Source of the DNA: Pachyseris speciosa
Taxonomy: Eukaryota > Cnidaria > Anthozoa > Scleractinia > Pachyseridae
NCBI GenBank assembly: GCA_016490735.1
Contig: JAEMWC010000099.1
Coordinates: 904,501-968,500, forward strand
Direction of reading: 5' to 3'
DNA length: 64,000 nucleotides
Below, one piece after another: positions 42,115 to 52,934 of the stretch; positions within the stretch are counted from its first letter, which is position 1; each line of letters opens with the position of its first letter. The notes under the pieces were generated by a model. The model worked only from the letters and a program-made list of their open reading frames with translations, searched no databases and was not told the DNA's origin. The position numbers and the translations under genes were made by a program.

Positions 42115-42843
42115 CATTGATGATAATGGTGATGGTGATGGTGATGATGGTGACGGTAATGGAGATAGTGATGGTGGTGATGGTGATGATGACGATGGTG
42201 GTGATGGTGATGGTGATGGTTATACGGTGATATGGTGATGGTCATGGTCATAGTAGTGGTTATCGTGGTGATAGTCATGGTGATAGTGGTAATGCTGGTA
42301 ATAATTGAACTATCTCGTTTCTGATTCGTTATTGGCATCGACGAACCTTGAATTAGCTAAATATCATCGATGCATATTGCCCACCCCGCATTGCTTCGTT
42401 TCCCCTTCAATACCCAGAAAACTAATAAGCAAAATTTCCTTTCCTTTTTCCTTACAGTCTCTTCTCTGCAATGTTATGGATGTGCGCCTGAAGACAGTAC
42501 CGACGCTCTCCAATACTGCGCAATCGCAAATGCTTCCGCACTGGGTAATAACCGGGTGATTAACTGCAGTGGTGGTGAGAATCGCTGCGAGATTGTGAAA
42601 ACGATTAATGAAGACGGCTCTGTGACTACTTTCAGACGAGGCTGTGTGATGGCTAAAGATTGCAAGGAGAAATGTGCAAAGCCTGACGCGGATGGGAATT
42701 CTGTGTGCGGATCCTGTTGTAAAGAAAATCTTTGTAACAAGGGAGACGGTCCCAAAATTGGTGAACTGTCAGGAACATCGCGGGTCACAATCATGTGCGG
42801 CTTATATCTGTTTGGGTCCTTTTTTGTGTTGTTCCTGGTGTAA
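38583..42843 (+). CDS. Ly6/uPAR-domain GPI-anchored protein, copy 3
   Basis: Exons 38583-38637 and 42458-42843, 146 aa. Signal peptide MATVSFATLLIFGSCLTTG; mature domain SSLQCYGCAPED... with the terminal CCKENLCN motif; then GELSGTS and a hydrophobic GPI signal. It differs from copy 2 at a handful of mature residues and more in the signal peptide. The 3.8-kb intron is lengthened by two hairpin MITEs and a LINE tail. Role as for copy 2: an extracellular three-finger protein of unknown ligand. Confidence 0.87.
40536..40735. mobile_element. Hairpin MITE in the unit 3 intron
   Basis: Arms TAATAGGCCATTTCCGAATT and AATTCGGAAATGGCCTATTA pair along about 85 bases. Unit 4 has the uninterrupted context at about 49681-49710. 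Confidence 0.8.
40782..40912. mobile_element. Second hairpin MITE in the unit 3 intron
   Basis: Ends CACTTAATGTAT and ATACATTAAGTG; arms include CGAGGGAAA and AGTTAGTTTTGTTTTCCC with their inverses. Unit 4 runs straight from GTGAACCAA to CAACGCTTAGC (about 49750), so everything from about 40782 to 41630 is extra in unit 3. Confidence 0.75.
41725..42004 (+). mobile_element. LINE 3' end (reverse transcriptase C-terminus)
   Basis: The frame at 41725-41964 reads FFIRTVRIWNALAVD then LSSFKEHLLSYY and a Cys-containing tail: the usual C-terminus of CR1/RTE/jockey-type polyproteins. It is followed by an AT-rich 3' UTR. Units 2 and 4 lack it, so it is a 5'-truncated insertion unique to unit 3. Confidence 0.7.
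42058..42300. repeat. (GAT)n microsatellite, unit 3
   Basis: Counterpart of 33655-33950 with a longer pure GAT run and fewer GGTGAT copies. Confidence 0.95.
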
Positions 42844-43140
42844 AATGGCTGTGACACGAACACTAGCTTTCTATGGTACATTGTATTAAAACTCACAATG
42901 TCCCAGTCTCTTTTATTTAGAGCGGTTTTTAGTTGAATATTAAAATAACCCTAGTTTGTTTTGGTATTGCTTTGTTTCGTTCTGTAATTGTTTAGACACA
43001 AATCAAATGGAGAATGATCCTCGCAGTTGTGTTTAGACACACTCGCGCAATTTTCTAAGCCACCAACAAGAAAACCAAAACCGATCATAATTTGTCCATT
43101 CTCATTTTCCGCTCCGTGCGCATGTTGTACAGTGTAAGTA

Positions 43141-43643
43141 CAGTCAAACTTTTATCAAGCAGTCACCCTCGGGAAATAGCCAACTGACCGCTTAATAGAG
43201 GTTGACCGCTTAAAAGAGGTTTTCGAAATATAGTAAATAATAAGGTAAAATGGAACTGTAGCATGTACACAGTATATTGTATCGCCTTTTAACAACAACA
43301 GTAACACAAAACGTGAGAAAGACGTCAAGTAATTGCATGTTCAAGGACGTTCACGCCTATAGCTCTAATGTTGTTTATAAAGGCTATCGTCTTTGTTGTA
43401 AACAGTTTTGCCATTCAACATTAACCACTCTTACGCCGATTATATTGTTTGATGAGCTGTTGAAAGAAAGTGGACATAGTTTGCGTATCGTGGTGTCAAA
43501 AATATCAAATGATAATCGAGCCTGATTGATGAAATGACCGCTTAATAGAGGTGAAATACAATAAAATTACCCTATTGGGATTTCTTAATGGTGACCGCGT
43601 CCCCTGAAATAGAGTTGACCACTTATAGAGGTCAAATTTACAG
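43141..43643. mobile_element. pogo/Tigger-like repeat, truncated, unit 3
   Basis: Counterpart of 34768-35275, starting TA-CAGTCAAAC, with the same missing right end. The hairpin at 43668-43731 follows. Confidence 0.6.
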
Positions 43644-43667
43644 TAAATAAGAGAGTCCGATCCTAGC

Positions 43668-43731
43668 CTCCCACGCAGTCGTTTTTAGAGGAGGTGAAAT
43701 ACGAGTCCCCTAAAAACGACTGCGTGGGAGG
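43668..43731. repeat. Perfect hairpin, unit 3 copy
   Basis: Same CCTCCCACGCAGTCGTTTTTAG arms as at 35296-35358. Confidence 0.85.
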
Positions 43732-44066
43732 CTAAGTCCAATCCCTGATCCCTTAAAAACATTACTGATCCTGATCGCATGACTTGTGAACCCAGATCCC
43801 TGGGTTGTGATCCCTGATCCCATGTACCTCGTTACGACCCTGTTATAGGAGAGATGAAACATGAAAATTTTTCCCGTCTTTCATCCTCCTTTTTCGTGTT
43901 TATTTCTTATTGTTACATTATTCTATTTCCACGCTGTTACGTTAGCTATTATTTACCAGCTTAATTTTCAAATTTCAAATTGTAACGTTTTTGTTTATAT
44001 ATATGGGTTATTGGCCAAGCATGAGGTCAAGATGGCGGGATATTGGCCAAGTTCTTTTTTTGCGTG

Positions 44067-44099
<33 letters not shown>

Positions 44100-45168
44100 C
44101 ACGCAAAAAAAGAACGAGGCCAATATCCCGCCATCTTGACCGAACAAGCGTGGTCAATAAAGGATTTATTATATGACTCAAAGGACGCAATTAAAAGATA
44201 GTAAAACGCGGGACGAACGGGCTATCCCGAGCGGTCAAGATGGCTCCATCTTGACCTCGCGGGTAGCCAATCACAGCAGGGGAATTGATTCATCTTGATC
44301 GCTGAAAGAGCCAGTCATATAATAAAACTGTATATATAGCTTATGTTTCAAGTATCTTATTACAATTTACTTAAATTGTAGTGTTCGTCTTTTGCCATAG
44401 GGTCAGTCTCTATTAAACAAACCCTGAAGAAGAAAGGCCGTGCCTTTCGAAATATTAGAAAATATATTTCCCTGACCGTTAACTTGGTTTATTTGTTACA
44501 TCACTGGCAACCAAATTGCCTTCAATTTTGCATTTTCGCTCGGGTAAACGTCACTTTGAAATACGATGCGAAAATTCTCTCAATCAACTAAATCACATCG
44601 ACTTCAAACATTCGCTGTATGGAAAAGAAGCGTTGTTTTGCAACCTGGATCCATTAAATTCTATGAAAATAGACGCCTTGAGGGTATTCGTGTCACCCGC
44701 CAGCCGCCAAAAAGAAAAAAACCTAATCGCTAGGGCTATCGAAAGGTGTTTTCCTGTCGGTATGCCTTGTATGTGTCGCCCATAGCATTTCTGGAATCTT
44801 CGAATAAACATTTTCTTTAAAAAAATTGGTAAATAAACAATCTATGTTTGTTATCATTACATTCTGGAGTATAAATTCATTGGCCTAGGCACCAAAAATC
44901 ACTTCACAGCCGATCATCGCGGGGCTTATCATAACATTTTCCATGAAATTATATACGACTTTAATTAGATGAAACCGAAATAGTCCCAATACTATCAAGT
45001 GTGGTTGGGCAGAATTTTTGTTATCTGTCTTGACGGTGATCCAGCGGCGTCATACTGATAAAAATAGACATTGAATAGATTCCGTTTTACTGTAATTTGC
45101 AATTCAATTTTTTTCGCTTGGATTGTTGCGGGCAGCTCTATATCACCACACTAGAAACAGCCAGCTAT

Positions 45169-48100
45169 ATGGCCACAGTATCATTTGCCACATTGCTGAT
45201 ATTTGCATCATGTCTGACTACAGGTATTGTCTCCATTTTTATCGCTTTTCTATGGCTTGATTTCTGAGAAATGAACTGAAAGTGAGACCGCAACGAATGC
45301 TACGCGGCTAGCGCTTGTCATCGATAAACGAAACAGCACAGCCTTACCAATCTTTTTTATTTGCGCTCTAATACCTTTGAATGCAAGTGAAAGGATCTTT
45401 TCAGTCAAAGTGGAAAAAAACATTTTTTGTTTTTTTTAGCGAGCAGAGGCGACCACATTTTCAAAGCAAATACTGGCGTGTATTGGTTTTGGACAGTCGA
45501 CAACCTCAAAGAATCGGCTGCCTTTTGCATTTCTTTGCAGAAGATTCGCAGGATTATACGTTATGATGAAGAATGAATATGTTTATCATAAACCCGAGAT
45601 TCTAGAACCAGAATTTTGTTAGTTCAATTACAAATCAGTGAAAGGTTTGGAATGGCCGCCATACTGGAATTTCCTTATAATTAAGGAAAGCGGGCTTGAG
45701 TGTTTCGCCAAATATCTCATAAGTAAGTTTCCATTCGACAGATTATTGGATTTAATTTCGATAAGCATCGACTTTGCTGGATTTCGGGCAATACTACTTC
45801 ATTCACACGCTTTTTAAGTTCATATTAAATGTAACGTAGATGAAGACTATTCAAATAATGCTCTGCTTATCTGACTCAACATTGTTAGTACACACTGCCG
45901 TTTCTGTTAGTGGGGTTGCTTTATATAAGTTATTGTTGGCCTATCGAGAAAAGCCACGTTACCAAGAGGCCAAATCTACATGAATAGGACATGAATACGT
46001 CGTAAGATATTTTGTGTTATTTTTCATGTTTTCAGGGTAAAATTTCCCGAAAAAATTTGCCTTGTAAACATATGTTATCTTAAAGTATAGAATTACGGCC
46101 ACCCCATTTATTGTCATCACCCTGTTCTCGATGAATACACACCATGAACCTTAAAATGCCTTAGTAATGTTTTTAAATAACGCGCTAGCTTTGTTAATTT
46201 CTATCGATCAAGCCTTATTCCAAACTTTCTACACGTGTACAGTACAACAGTCTTGTAACTCCGGTTTGGTGATATCCGTCTATTATGTATCGCTCATGTA
46301 CTGTTTACGTAAAATAATCCCAAGAGGAAAGCCGAGAGGAAAGGCTTGCCGTTGTTATCAATATTCATCCGCCTTTGTAGATACGATAGGAACTAGGAAA
46401 GGAATTGGAAATATAATGCTTGCAGCTTGTACATCCTTGCGAAATGGATTCCCAGAAAACTTGGAATTCCTAGAATAATTCCAAGGCATGCAAATTACGA
46501 TAAAGCCAAAGGCTAATGGAAGTTCTGAGAATATCTGGGAATGTTTACTGATCCAATAGGCCCTTTGCAGCTAAGCCATCACGTGACCTACTTTTCATAA
46601 AATTATGGGCTATAGCTTAACAAATGCCAGAAATGGAAAAAGCATGTCGGGAATATCAAAATGGCCAAATTTGAGGCCCCCATCATTAAAAGATGAGATT
46701 TTATGACAGTCTGAAGTTTTAAAAGAATAAGATTTGTATGGAAAATGTTGCTGGAGAGCAAGACCTTGCTCACCAGCAACATTTCCCATACAAAACTTCT
46801 AAATTTTCCGAAAATTCAAACTGTCGTATAAACTTACTCTTTCATTCCAGGGGGCTCAAACTTGGCCATATTGGTATTTTCGATGCGCTCTTTCCATTTC
46901 TGGCATTCTTTAAGTTATAGCCCATAATATAAAAGTTTTCTAGGTAAAATTTGGTCACGTGACCCCAACTGCAAAGGGCCTATTGGGAATGACTTGGAAT
47001 TCCTAGGAACTCCCAAAAATTCTAAGACTAAACAGAACTTGCATTTGGAATTGCTGAGAATGTCTGGGAATCAATGGTAAACTGAGACATCAGAATGCAA
47101 ATTTCAGAATTTTGAGGTCAATCACTATCATTTTAAAGTTCCACCACTTTTAGTTAAAAAAGACTGGAAAGCTTTGTGATTCTTTAAGATCAAGACTTTA
47201 ATTCTGTCAAGGAAAGTGACTAAGCCTATTAAGCAAAGTGCTACGAAACAAAACATAGCCCTAATAAAGACAAAAAGACAATTACATAAAATAAAATACA
47301 GTCCTTAAGTCCCGCAATTACGCAGTGACTTATCCGAAAAGCTCTTGAAACTTGGGCGTTAAATTTACAAAGTCCTTTGAAATGAAATGAACGTAAAACT
47401 GCGAGATTTTAAGCGATGAATTTTTCTCACCTTCACGAACTCATTCGATTCTTTGCTTCCTCGACAACGTTCGAAAACAAACATCTAAAGCATCTTTTAC
47501 ACTCAACTGAAGATGAATCTCTTCATAAAGTGTGTTTACGTCAAAATCTTCGCCATCAAGGGTTTTATTAATCCCCGAGATCTGAATGATTCGTGTTGAA
47601 ATTACCGGCGGAAGCAAAGAAAGCGAACGGAGCAGGTATCCTTGAAGACCGCAATCAGTCCAGCGGACGTTACACGGCAACAGCCAATGACAGTGTGTGA
47701 ATTTTCACGTGACTATCCTCGTGCTTTTTATCGAAGAAAGAACCTCTATTCATTCACTCTTGGCGCCCATCTTTGAATTGTCTTTTCGGTTCGGCTATCG
47801 TGTGAATAATTGTTACTTTTCTTTCGCGAAGAAGGGTTTTTGAGTGGTTTTTGGAGGGAGAATGACAACAGCGTTATCGTAGTAAACAAAAGGCTGAAGT
47901 TTTTGGCACCGATGTTGAACGAAATGAGGACATCATCGTGGATGCAAGCCATTTATAAAGCGGGAATTTTGAAAGTTTTTGGTGAGTAAATACTCTGTTA
48001 TTAGAAATAGGAACAGTTCTTCAATTATAAAAAAACTTGTCAACGGCACACTAAAACTTGAAATCGAGTAACAGACCTCTCTTTGAGCTGGCTGACGGCA

Positions 48101-49843
48101 AAGTGTAATCCCTATCGGCCGCTGTTCGTATCTTGAGGTCTTTGAATCGTCAGTAGTTCAACTGTTGTAAAACTACAGATCGAGTTTTAAAGCTTAACTT
48201 CAGGTCAGTTATTCGCCGGGGCTTAAATTATCTTGAGCACTCTAGTGAATTTAAACCTGTCTAGAATGACGTTACATGTAATTTGCTAATGGTCACTGAC
48301 GAAATATTATTTTTGTTTAAAAAAAGCTGCGGAGCGGGACATTGTTGACAACCTCACCCGCAGACAGCAAAGGAAGCTCCTTGAACAGCACAAAAAAATT
48401 AAATCAATGAGCTAAGTCCTGACAGTTTGCCATTTTTCCTTTCATCTTGTTCCAGTTCATGTAAATTTTAGAATTCAAATGTATAGATAATCTCAATATC
48501 AGCTTTCCCTTGAATACACAAGTTTGTAACATAATTTATACATTTTTAAAATATTTTTCACAATAATATTATTATAAATTTGTGATTCAGACAACTACGC
48601 TTAACATTACTTGATACTGTGTACGTAAAACGTTGGGAAAAATGTAGTTTAATGATTCCAAGTGATTTGTCATCTGTGAAGTGTCATTTGCTTATTGTAA
48701 ATAAAAGTGTTGGACAGCTTCAAATCAGTGTCATCCTTTCCTTTCATCACTTAAAGACTTACCTTAACTTTTTTTTTTAATTTAATGGTCTTAAAGGTTT
48801 TAGATGCTCAGGAGAACTGCTTAAAATTCACGGTGTAATTCTGCGATATAGGTGTATTTTGGGATACAACCTCTGACTTGGAATTTCTGGGAATTTTTAC
48901 TAGGAACGTGAAACCTCTTGGAGCAAAAGGCTGGGAATTCCTAGGAATTCCTAGGAATTCCAAGTCCTGTTCCATATGGCCTTGGAATTTCTGGGAATTG
49001 AGAACAAGTACTATTAAAACTGGGAACTCCTAGGAATTCCAAGTCCGAATTTACCGTGAAAATTCACACCTCTCATTCCTAGGAATTCCTAAGAATAAAT
49101 ACCTAGGAATTCCTAGGAATTCTCAAAGTTATTTCGCAAGGGTAAGTGTGCTTGGCTCAATTTTATCATGTGAGACGATTAACCCATCCGGCAGCACAAA
49201 ATACGCATATATGGCACTCGATGCCTTACCCATGTTTTTCGGGCGCAGCCGGGTATATTCTCAACGTGTAAACGCAATCGATCGAAGGAAGACTTATTAG
49301 CGTGACCCGTGCCTGAACTTTTTGAAGTGCCGAGCACATTATTTCCGAGATGTGCTCGGCACGGATGAACTGGGAACCATACCGCGCGATTGCTGATGAG
49401 GGCGCAGCCCGAATCAGCTGTCACGCATAGGAATCGAGAGCGAATAATCCAGCTAATTGTTTTAGTATAAATCGACTAGTGGTTCAAAACTAAACATGCA
49501 AATGATATAAACCCTCCACGCAGACACTTCGAAAACGCGAAGAAGCAGCCGCCATTTTGTTGACAACGGCTACTCCAACTGTCTGCATTTCCTACTGGCA
49601 GTGCACAAGGCTCGGATGAATGGAGACCGTAATATCGGTTGTGGCGCTTGGGAAGTCTGGGAATGGGTGTGAAAACCGCGAGGTTTATGATACGCCAGTA
49701 AAAAATTATGGGAATGGAAAAATTCGAGAGAATAACCAGCTGTAATGTGAACCAACAACGCTTAGCTGGAAGATTCATGTTTTTTCAGGAAAATTACACT
49801 AGTTTACAAATGTTTCTTTTCCTTCAAATAGCATAGGATTATA

Positions 49844-49874
<31 letters not shown>

Positions 49875-50567
49875 TCATTGATGATAATGGTGATGGGTGA
49901 TGGTAATGATGACGATGATGGTGATACGTGATGGTGATGGTGATGGTGATGGTTATAGGGTGATATGGTGATGGTCATGGTCATAATAGTGGTTATGGTG
50001 GTGATAGTCATGGCGATAGTGGTAATGGTGGTAATAATTGAACTATCTTGTTTCTGATTCGTTATTGGCATCGACGAACCTTGAATTAGCTAAATGTCAT
50101 CGATGCATATTGCCCACTCCGCATTGCTTCGTTTCCCCTTCAATACCCAGAAAACTAATAAGCAAAATTTCCTTTCCTTTTTCCTTACAGTCTCTTCTCT
50201 GCAATGTTATGGATGTGCGCGTGAAGGCAATACCGACGCTCTCCAATACTGCGCAATCGCAAATGCTTCCGCACTGGGTAATAACCAGGCCATTCCCTGC
50301 ACTAATGGTCAGGACCGCTGCACGATTGTGAAGACGATTAAAAAAGACGGCTCTGTGACTACTTTCAGACGAAGCTGTGTGATGGCTAAAGATTGCAGCA
50401 AGGAGGATTGTGCAAAGCCTGACGCGGATGGGAATTCTGTGTGCAGATCCTGTTGTCAAGAAAATCTTTGTAACAAGGGAGACGGTGAACTGTCAGGAAC
50501 ATCGCGGGTCACAATCATGTGCGGCTTATATCTGTTTGGGTCCTTTTTTGTGTTGCTCCTGGTGTAA
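45169..50567 (+). CDS. Ly6/uPAR-domain GPI-anchored protein, copy 4
   Basis: Exons 45169-45223 and 50191-50567, 143 aa. Signal peptide MATVSFATLLIFASCLTTG. The cysteine pattern is kept and ends CCQENLCN. Compared with copies 2 and 3, the middle loop differs (AIPCTNGQDRCTIV instead of an INCSGGENRCEIV-type sequence), one residue is inserted before the eighth Cys (DCSKEDC), and four residues are missing before GELSGTS. Changes concentrated in an exposed finger suggest ligand divergence. The 5-kb intron is expanded by a TIR element. GPI signal as in the other copies. Confidence 0.87.
46551..46985. mobile_element. 430-bp foldback nested in the 2.7-kb element
   Basis: CCAATAGGCCCTTTGCAG pairs with CTGCAAAGGGCCTATTGG. 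Further pairs are CACGTGAC, ATGGGCTATA and the central GGAAAATGTTGCTGG/CCAGCAACATTTCC. The apex is near 46762. Confidence 0.85.
47912..48415 (+). CDS. Possible small two-exon gene inside the 2.7-kb element
   Basis: An open stretch ending KAGILKVF with a strong GGTGAGT donor at 47981/47982, and, after an AAAAAAAG acceptor, a compatible exon at about 48328-48415 reading AAERDIVDNLTRRQQRKLL and a Lys-rich end before TAA. AATAAA near 48700 could end the transcript. The product would be short and basic with a predicted helix. I do not recognise it. It could be an accessory element protein or a host fragment. Confidence 0.25.
49843..50035. repeat. (GAT)n microsatellite, unit 4
   Basis: Counterpart of the arrays in units 2 and 3, shorter and more interrupted. 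Confidence 0.95.
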
Positions 50568-50816
50568 AGTGGCCGTGACACGAACACTAGCTTTCTATGT
50601 TATATTGTATTAAAACTCACAATGTCCTAGTCTCTTTTCATGTAGAGCGGTTTTTTGTTGATTATTAAAGTAACCCTAGTTTGTTTGGTATTGCTTTGTT
50701 TCGTTCTGTAATTGTTTAGACACACTCGTGCAATTTTCTAAGCCACCAACAAGAAAACTAAATCCGATCATAATTTGTCCATTATCATTTTCCGCTCCGT
50801 GCGCATGTTGTATGTA

Positions 50817-51412
50817 CAGTCAAACCTTCATCGAGCAGTCACCCTCGGGAAATAGCCAACTGACCTGTTGATAGAGGTTGGCCGCTTAAAAGAGGTTTTC
50901 GAAATGTAGTATATAACAAGGTAAAATGGAACTGTAGCATGTATACAGTATATTGTATCGGTTAACAGCAACAATGACACCATGTGAGAACGACATCAAG
51001 TAATTGCATGTTCAAGGTCGTTCACGCCTATAGTTCTAATGTTGTTTATAAAGGCAATCGTCTTTGTTGTAAACAGTTTTGCCATTCAACTTTAACCACT
51101 CTTACGCTGATTATATTATTTGATGAGCTGTTGAAGGAAAGTGGACGTGGTTTGCGTATCGTGGTATCAAAATATCAAATGATAATAGAACCTGATTGAC
51201 GAAATGACCGCTTAATAGAGGTGAAATACAATAAAATCAGTACCCTATTGGGATTTCTGAATGGTGACCGCGTCCGCTGAAATAGAGTTGACCGCTTAAT
51301 AGAGGTCAAATTTACGGTAAATTAGGGGACTGTTTTTTTTTTTGGAATTTGATAAGTGTCCGTTTATAGAGGTGACCGCTTAATATAGCGCCGTTTAATA
51401 GAGGTTTGACTG
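50817..51412. mobile_element. pogo/Tigger-like TIR element, full length
   Basis: 596 bases bounded by CAGTCAAACCTTC and its approximate inverse TAGAGGTTTGACTG, flanked by TA on both sides (50815-50816, 51413-51414). Repeated ACCGCTTAATAGAGGT words lie near both ends. TA duplication plus CAGT ends fits the pogo branch of Tc1/mariner. No intact transposase. Confidence 0.75.
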
Positions 51413-51848
51413 TATTTGCTACGACCTCTGGCGCGCTTATCTCAAAACTCTCGGAAACGTTTCGGGCCCGAAAAACCATTTTCACTTGCATTAGGTTCAT
51501 TACCACAAATTTGATTTCTAATATTTTTAAAATTGAGAAATACACTGGGCGAGCTTGTTCAAAAAGCTAATACCAAGCGACAGGAAAACGACTGAAAAAT
51601 ACTTTTCGGGCCCGAAATTGTTTCCGGAGAAACGCACGCCTGATTCGTTCATTACGTTTTTGGCGTCGTTGTAATTAGCCATCATAGTAATAAGCAATGA
51701 AAACGTAAAGCTTGTGGGATGTGGCTGGAGTGACAAGGATACTTCACAAATTAATGTGATCAAGTAAGCTGAAGCCACTCAAAAGGCACTAAGGCCACAA
51801 GGTAGCGGGCATTACCCCTTAAATCTACCAAAGCAAAGATTGAGCCCA

Positions 51849-51915
51849 AGCATTAGCAGCCATGGACAGCTGTTTCGGCCTTGTTAGGCCTCGTCAGCAT
51901 GACATAGCTAATGCT
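51849..51915 (-). ncRNA. Type I hammerhead ribozyme 1
   Basis: On the minus strand the core is complete: CTGACGA, stem II GGCCT-AACA-AGGCC, GAA, stem III ACAG/CTGT with no loop, then GTC at the cleavage site. Stem I pairs GTCATG with CATGGC, then an internal TAT/T loop, then AGCATTAGC with GCTAATGCT. Predicted cleavage lies between 51865 and 51864. Loopless stem III is typical of hammerheads that work as dimers. Confidence 0.92.
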
Positions 51916-52102
51916 CAGGCTCAAGTACCCACATATTAATAAAACAATCAATGAAAACGTAAAGCTTGTGGGATGTGGCTGGAGTGACAAGGATACTTCA
52001 CAAATTAATGTGATCAAATAAGCTGAAGCCACTCAAAAGGCACTAAGGCCACAAGGTAGCGGGCATTACCCCTTAAATCTACCAAAGCAAAGACTGAGCC
52101 CA

Positions 52103-52169
52103 AGCATTAGCAGCCATGGACAGCTGTTTCGGCCTTGTTAGGCCTCGTCAGCATGACATAGCTAATGCT
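52103..52169 (-). ncRNA. Type I hammerhead ribozyme 2
   Basis: Identical to ribozyme 1, displaced by 254 bases; predicted cleavage lies between 52119 and 52118. A minus-strand transcript covering both sites would release a 254-nt unit. Confidence 0.92.
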
Positions 52170-52200
52170 CAGGCTCAAGTACCCACATATTAATAAAACA

Positions 52201-52267
52201 AGCATTAGCTATGTCATGCTGACGAGGCCTAACAAGGCCGAAACAGCTGTCCATGGCTGCTAATGCT
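52201..52267 (+). ncRNA. Type I hammerhead ribozyme 3 (inverted copy)
   Basis: The same 67 bases on the plus strand, in the inverted partial monomer; predicted cleavage lies between 52251 and 52252 (GTC then CATGG). It lies only 31 bases from ribozyme 2, so transcripts across both could also form a long foldback. Confidence 0.92.
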
Positions 52268-52394
52268 TGGGCTCAATCTTTGCTTTGGTAGATTTAAGGG
52301 GTAATGCCCGCTACCTTGTGGCCTTAGTGCCTTTTGAGTGGCTTCAGCTTACTTGATCACATTAATTTGTGAAGTATCCTCATCATAGTAATAA

Positions 52395-52934
52395 CTTTGG
52401 TTCTGGTTTTTTTTTGTAGTAAGAAAGCCTCTTTTCAAGAGGTCAGCACTTAACAACTGCGGTCGAAGAACTTTGTTCCTATCTGATTTTTGGGCCTAGG
52501 GTGGTTTTAGTAAAAAAAATGTAATTTAACGAATTCCGAGTTGTAGGTATGAGGCTGATTTCAGAAAAGCCATGCGAATGAGGTTGATATCAAGCCTAAC
52601 ACAACAGATTTGTTACCATTAATGGTTTGATTGTTCGTGGTTCAATGAAAACGGAGGTTTAAACTGTTTTCAGGCTAAATCGAAATGCACAGTACTCCGC
52701 CACAAATTTCGAAAAACATGGCTGTCAAATTGTGTTGCCATGGAAACGTCGGGTCACTCGAACACAGTAAAGAAAGGTTTGGCAGATGCCTGTTTCAGTG
52801 GAAAAGTTGCAAAGGTAGGGGGGAATTTGGTGAAACATTAAAAAAAGAAAACAAGTGTAAAATGTTGAAAGTCAGCGCGAGTACTTTTGCCTTATCATCC
52901 TCGCCTCTTAGCCAATTGGAATAAACAAACACAG
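52395..52934. other. Stretch without a recognised gene
   Basis: A frame at 52685-52924 (79 codons, Cys- and Lys-containing) has no domain I recognise and no splice context that I trust. No repeat boundary is seen. Confidence 0.4.

Larger units (their letters stand above)
37908..44490 (+). repeat. Ly6 segmental duplication, unit 3
   Basis: Same order as unit 2 but lacking the pyrimidine-rich leader; its 5' half is closest to unit 4. It carries extra insertions between 40530 and 42005 that unit 2 lacks. Confidence 0.85.
46432..49142. mobile_element. 2.7-kb TIR element in the unit 4 intron
   Basis: Ends CCTTGCGAAAT and ATTTCGCAAGG lie just inside a TA duplication (46430-46431, 49143-49144). 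Units 2 and 3 show the empty site CTTGTATGTGTGC. Subterminal zones at both ends are filled with GGAATTCCTAGGAATTCC-type palindromes (46455-46500, 46985-47060, 48880-49130), plausible transposase-binding arrays. The interior holds a foldback (46551-46985) and a possible two-exon frame ending at 48415. The superfamily is uncertain. Confidence 0.8.
44491..51414 (+). repeat. Ly6 segmental duplication, unit 4
   Basis: Starts at TTTGTTACATCACTGGCAACC as unit 3 does. Exon 2 is the most diverged of the three. Its intron holds a 2.7-kb TIR element, and the unit ends with the only full-length pogo-like repeat. Confidence 0.85.
51694..52380. mobile_element. Hammerhead-ribozyme repeat (Penelope/retrozyme-like)
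   Basis: A 687-bp insertion flanked by a perfect 14-bp duplication CATCATAGTAATAA (51680-51693 and 52381-52394). Inside are two 254-bp monomers head to tail, then a truncated monomer in inverted orientation from 52200. Each contains an identical 67-base hammerhead ribozyme (separate entries). Direct tandem plus inverted partial copy is the layout described for Penelope-like element terminal repeats. Tandem monomers with a hammerhead and no protein are the layout of retrozymes, which yield small circular RNAs. No reverse transcriptase is present nearby. Confidence 0.85.

Noticed and set aside
47441..47680. 79-codon minus-strand frame in the 2.7-kb element as a divergent partner gene
   Set aside because: No recognised motif, and the stop precedes the only plausible donor; kept out until copies can be compared.
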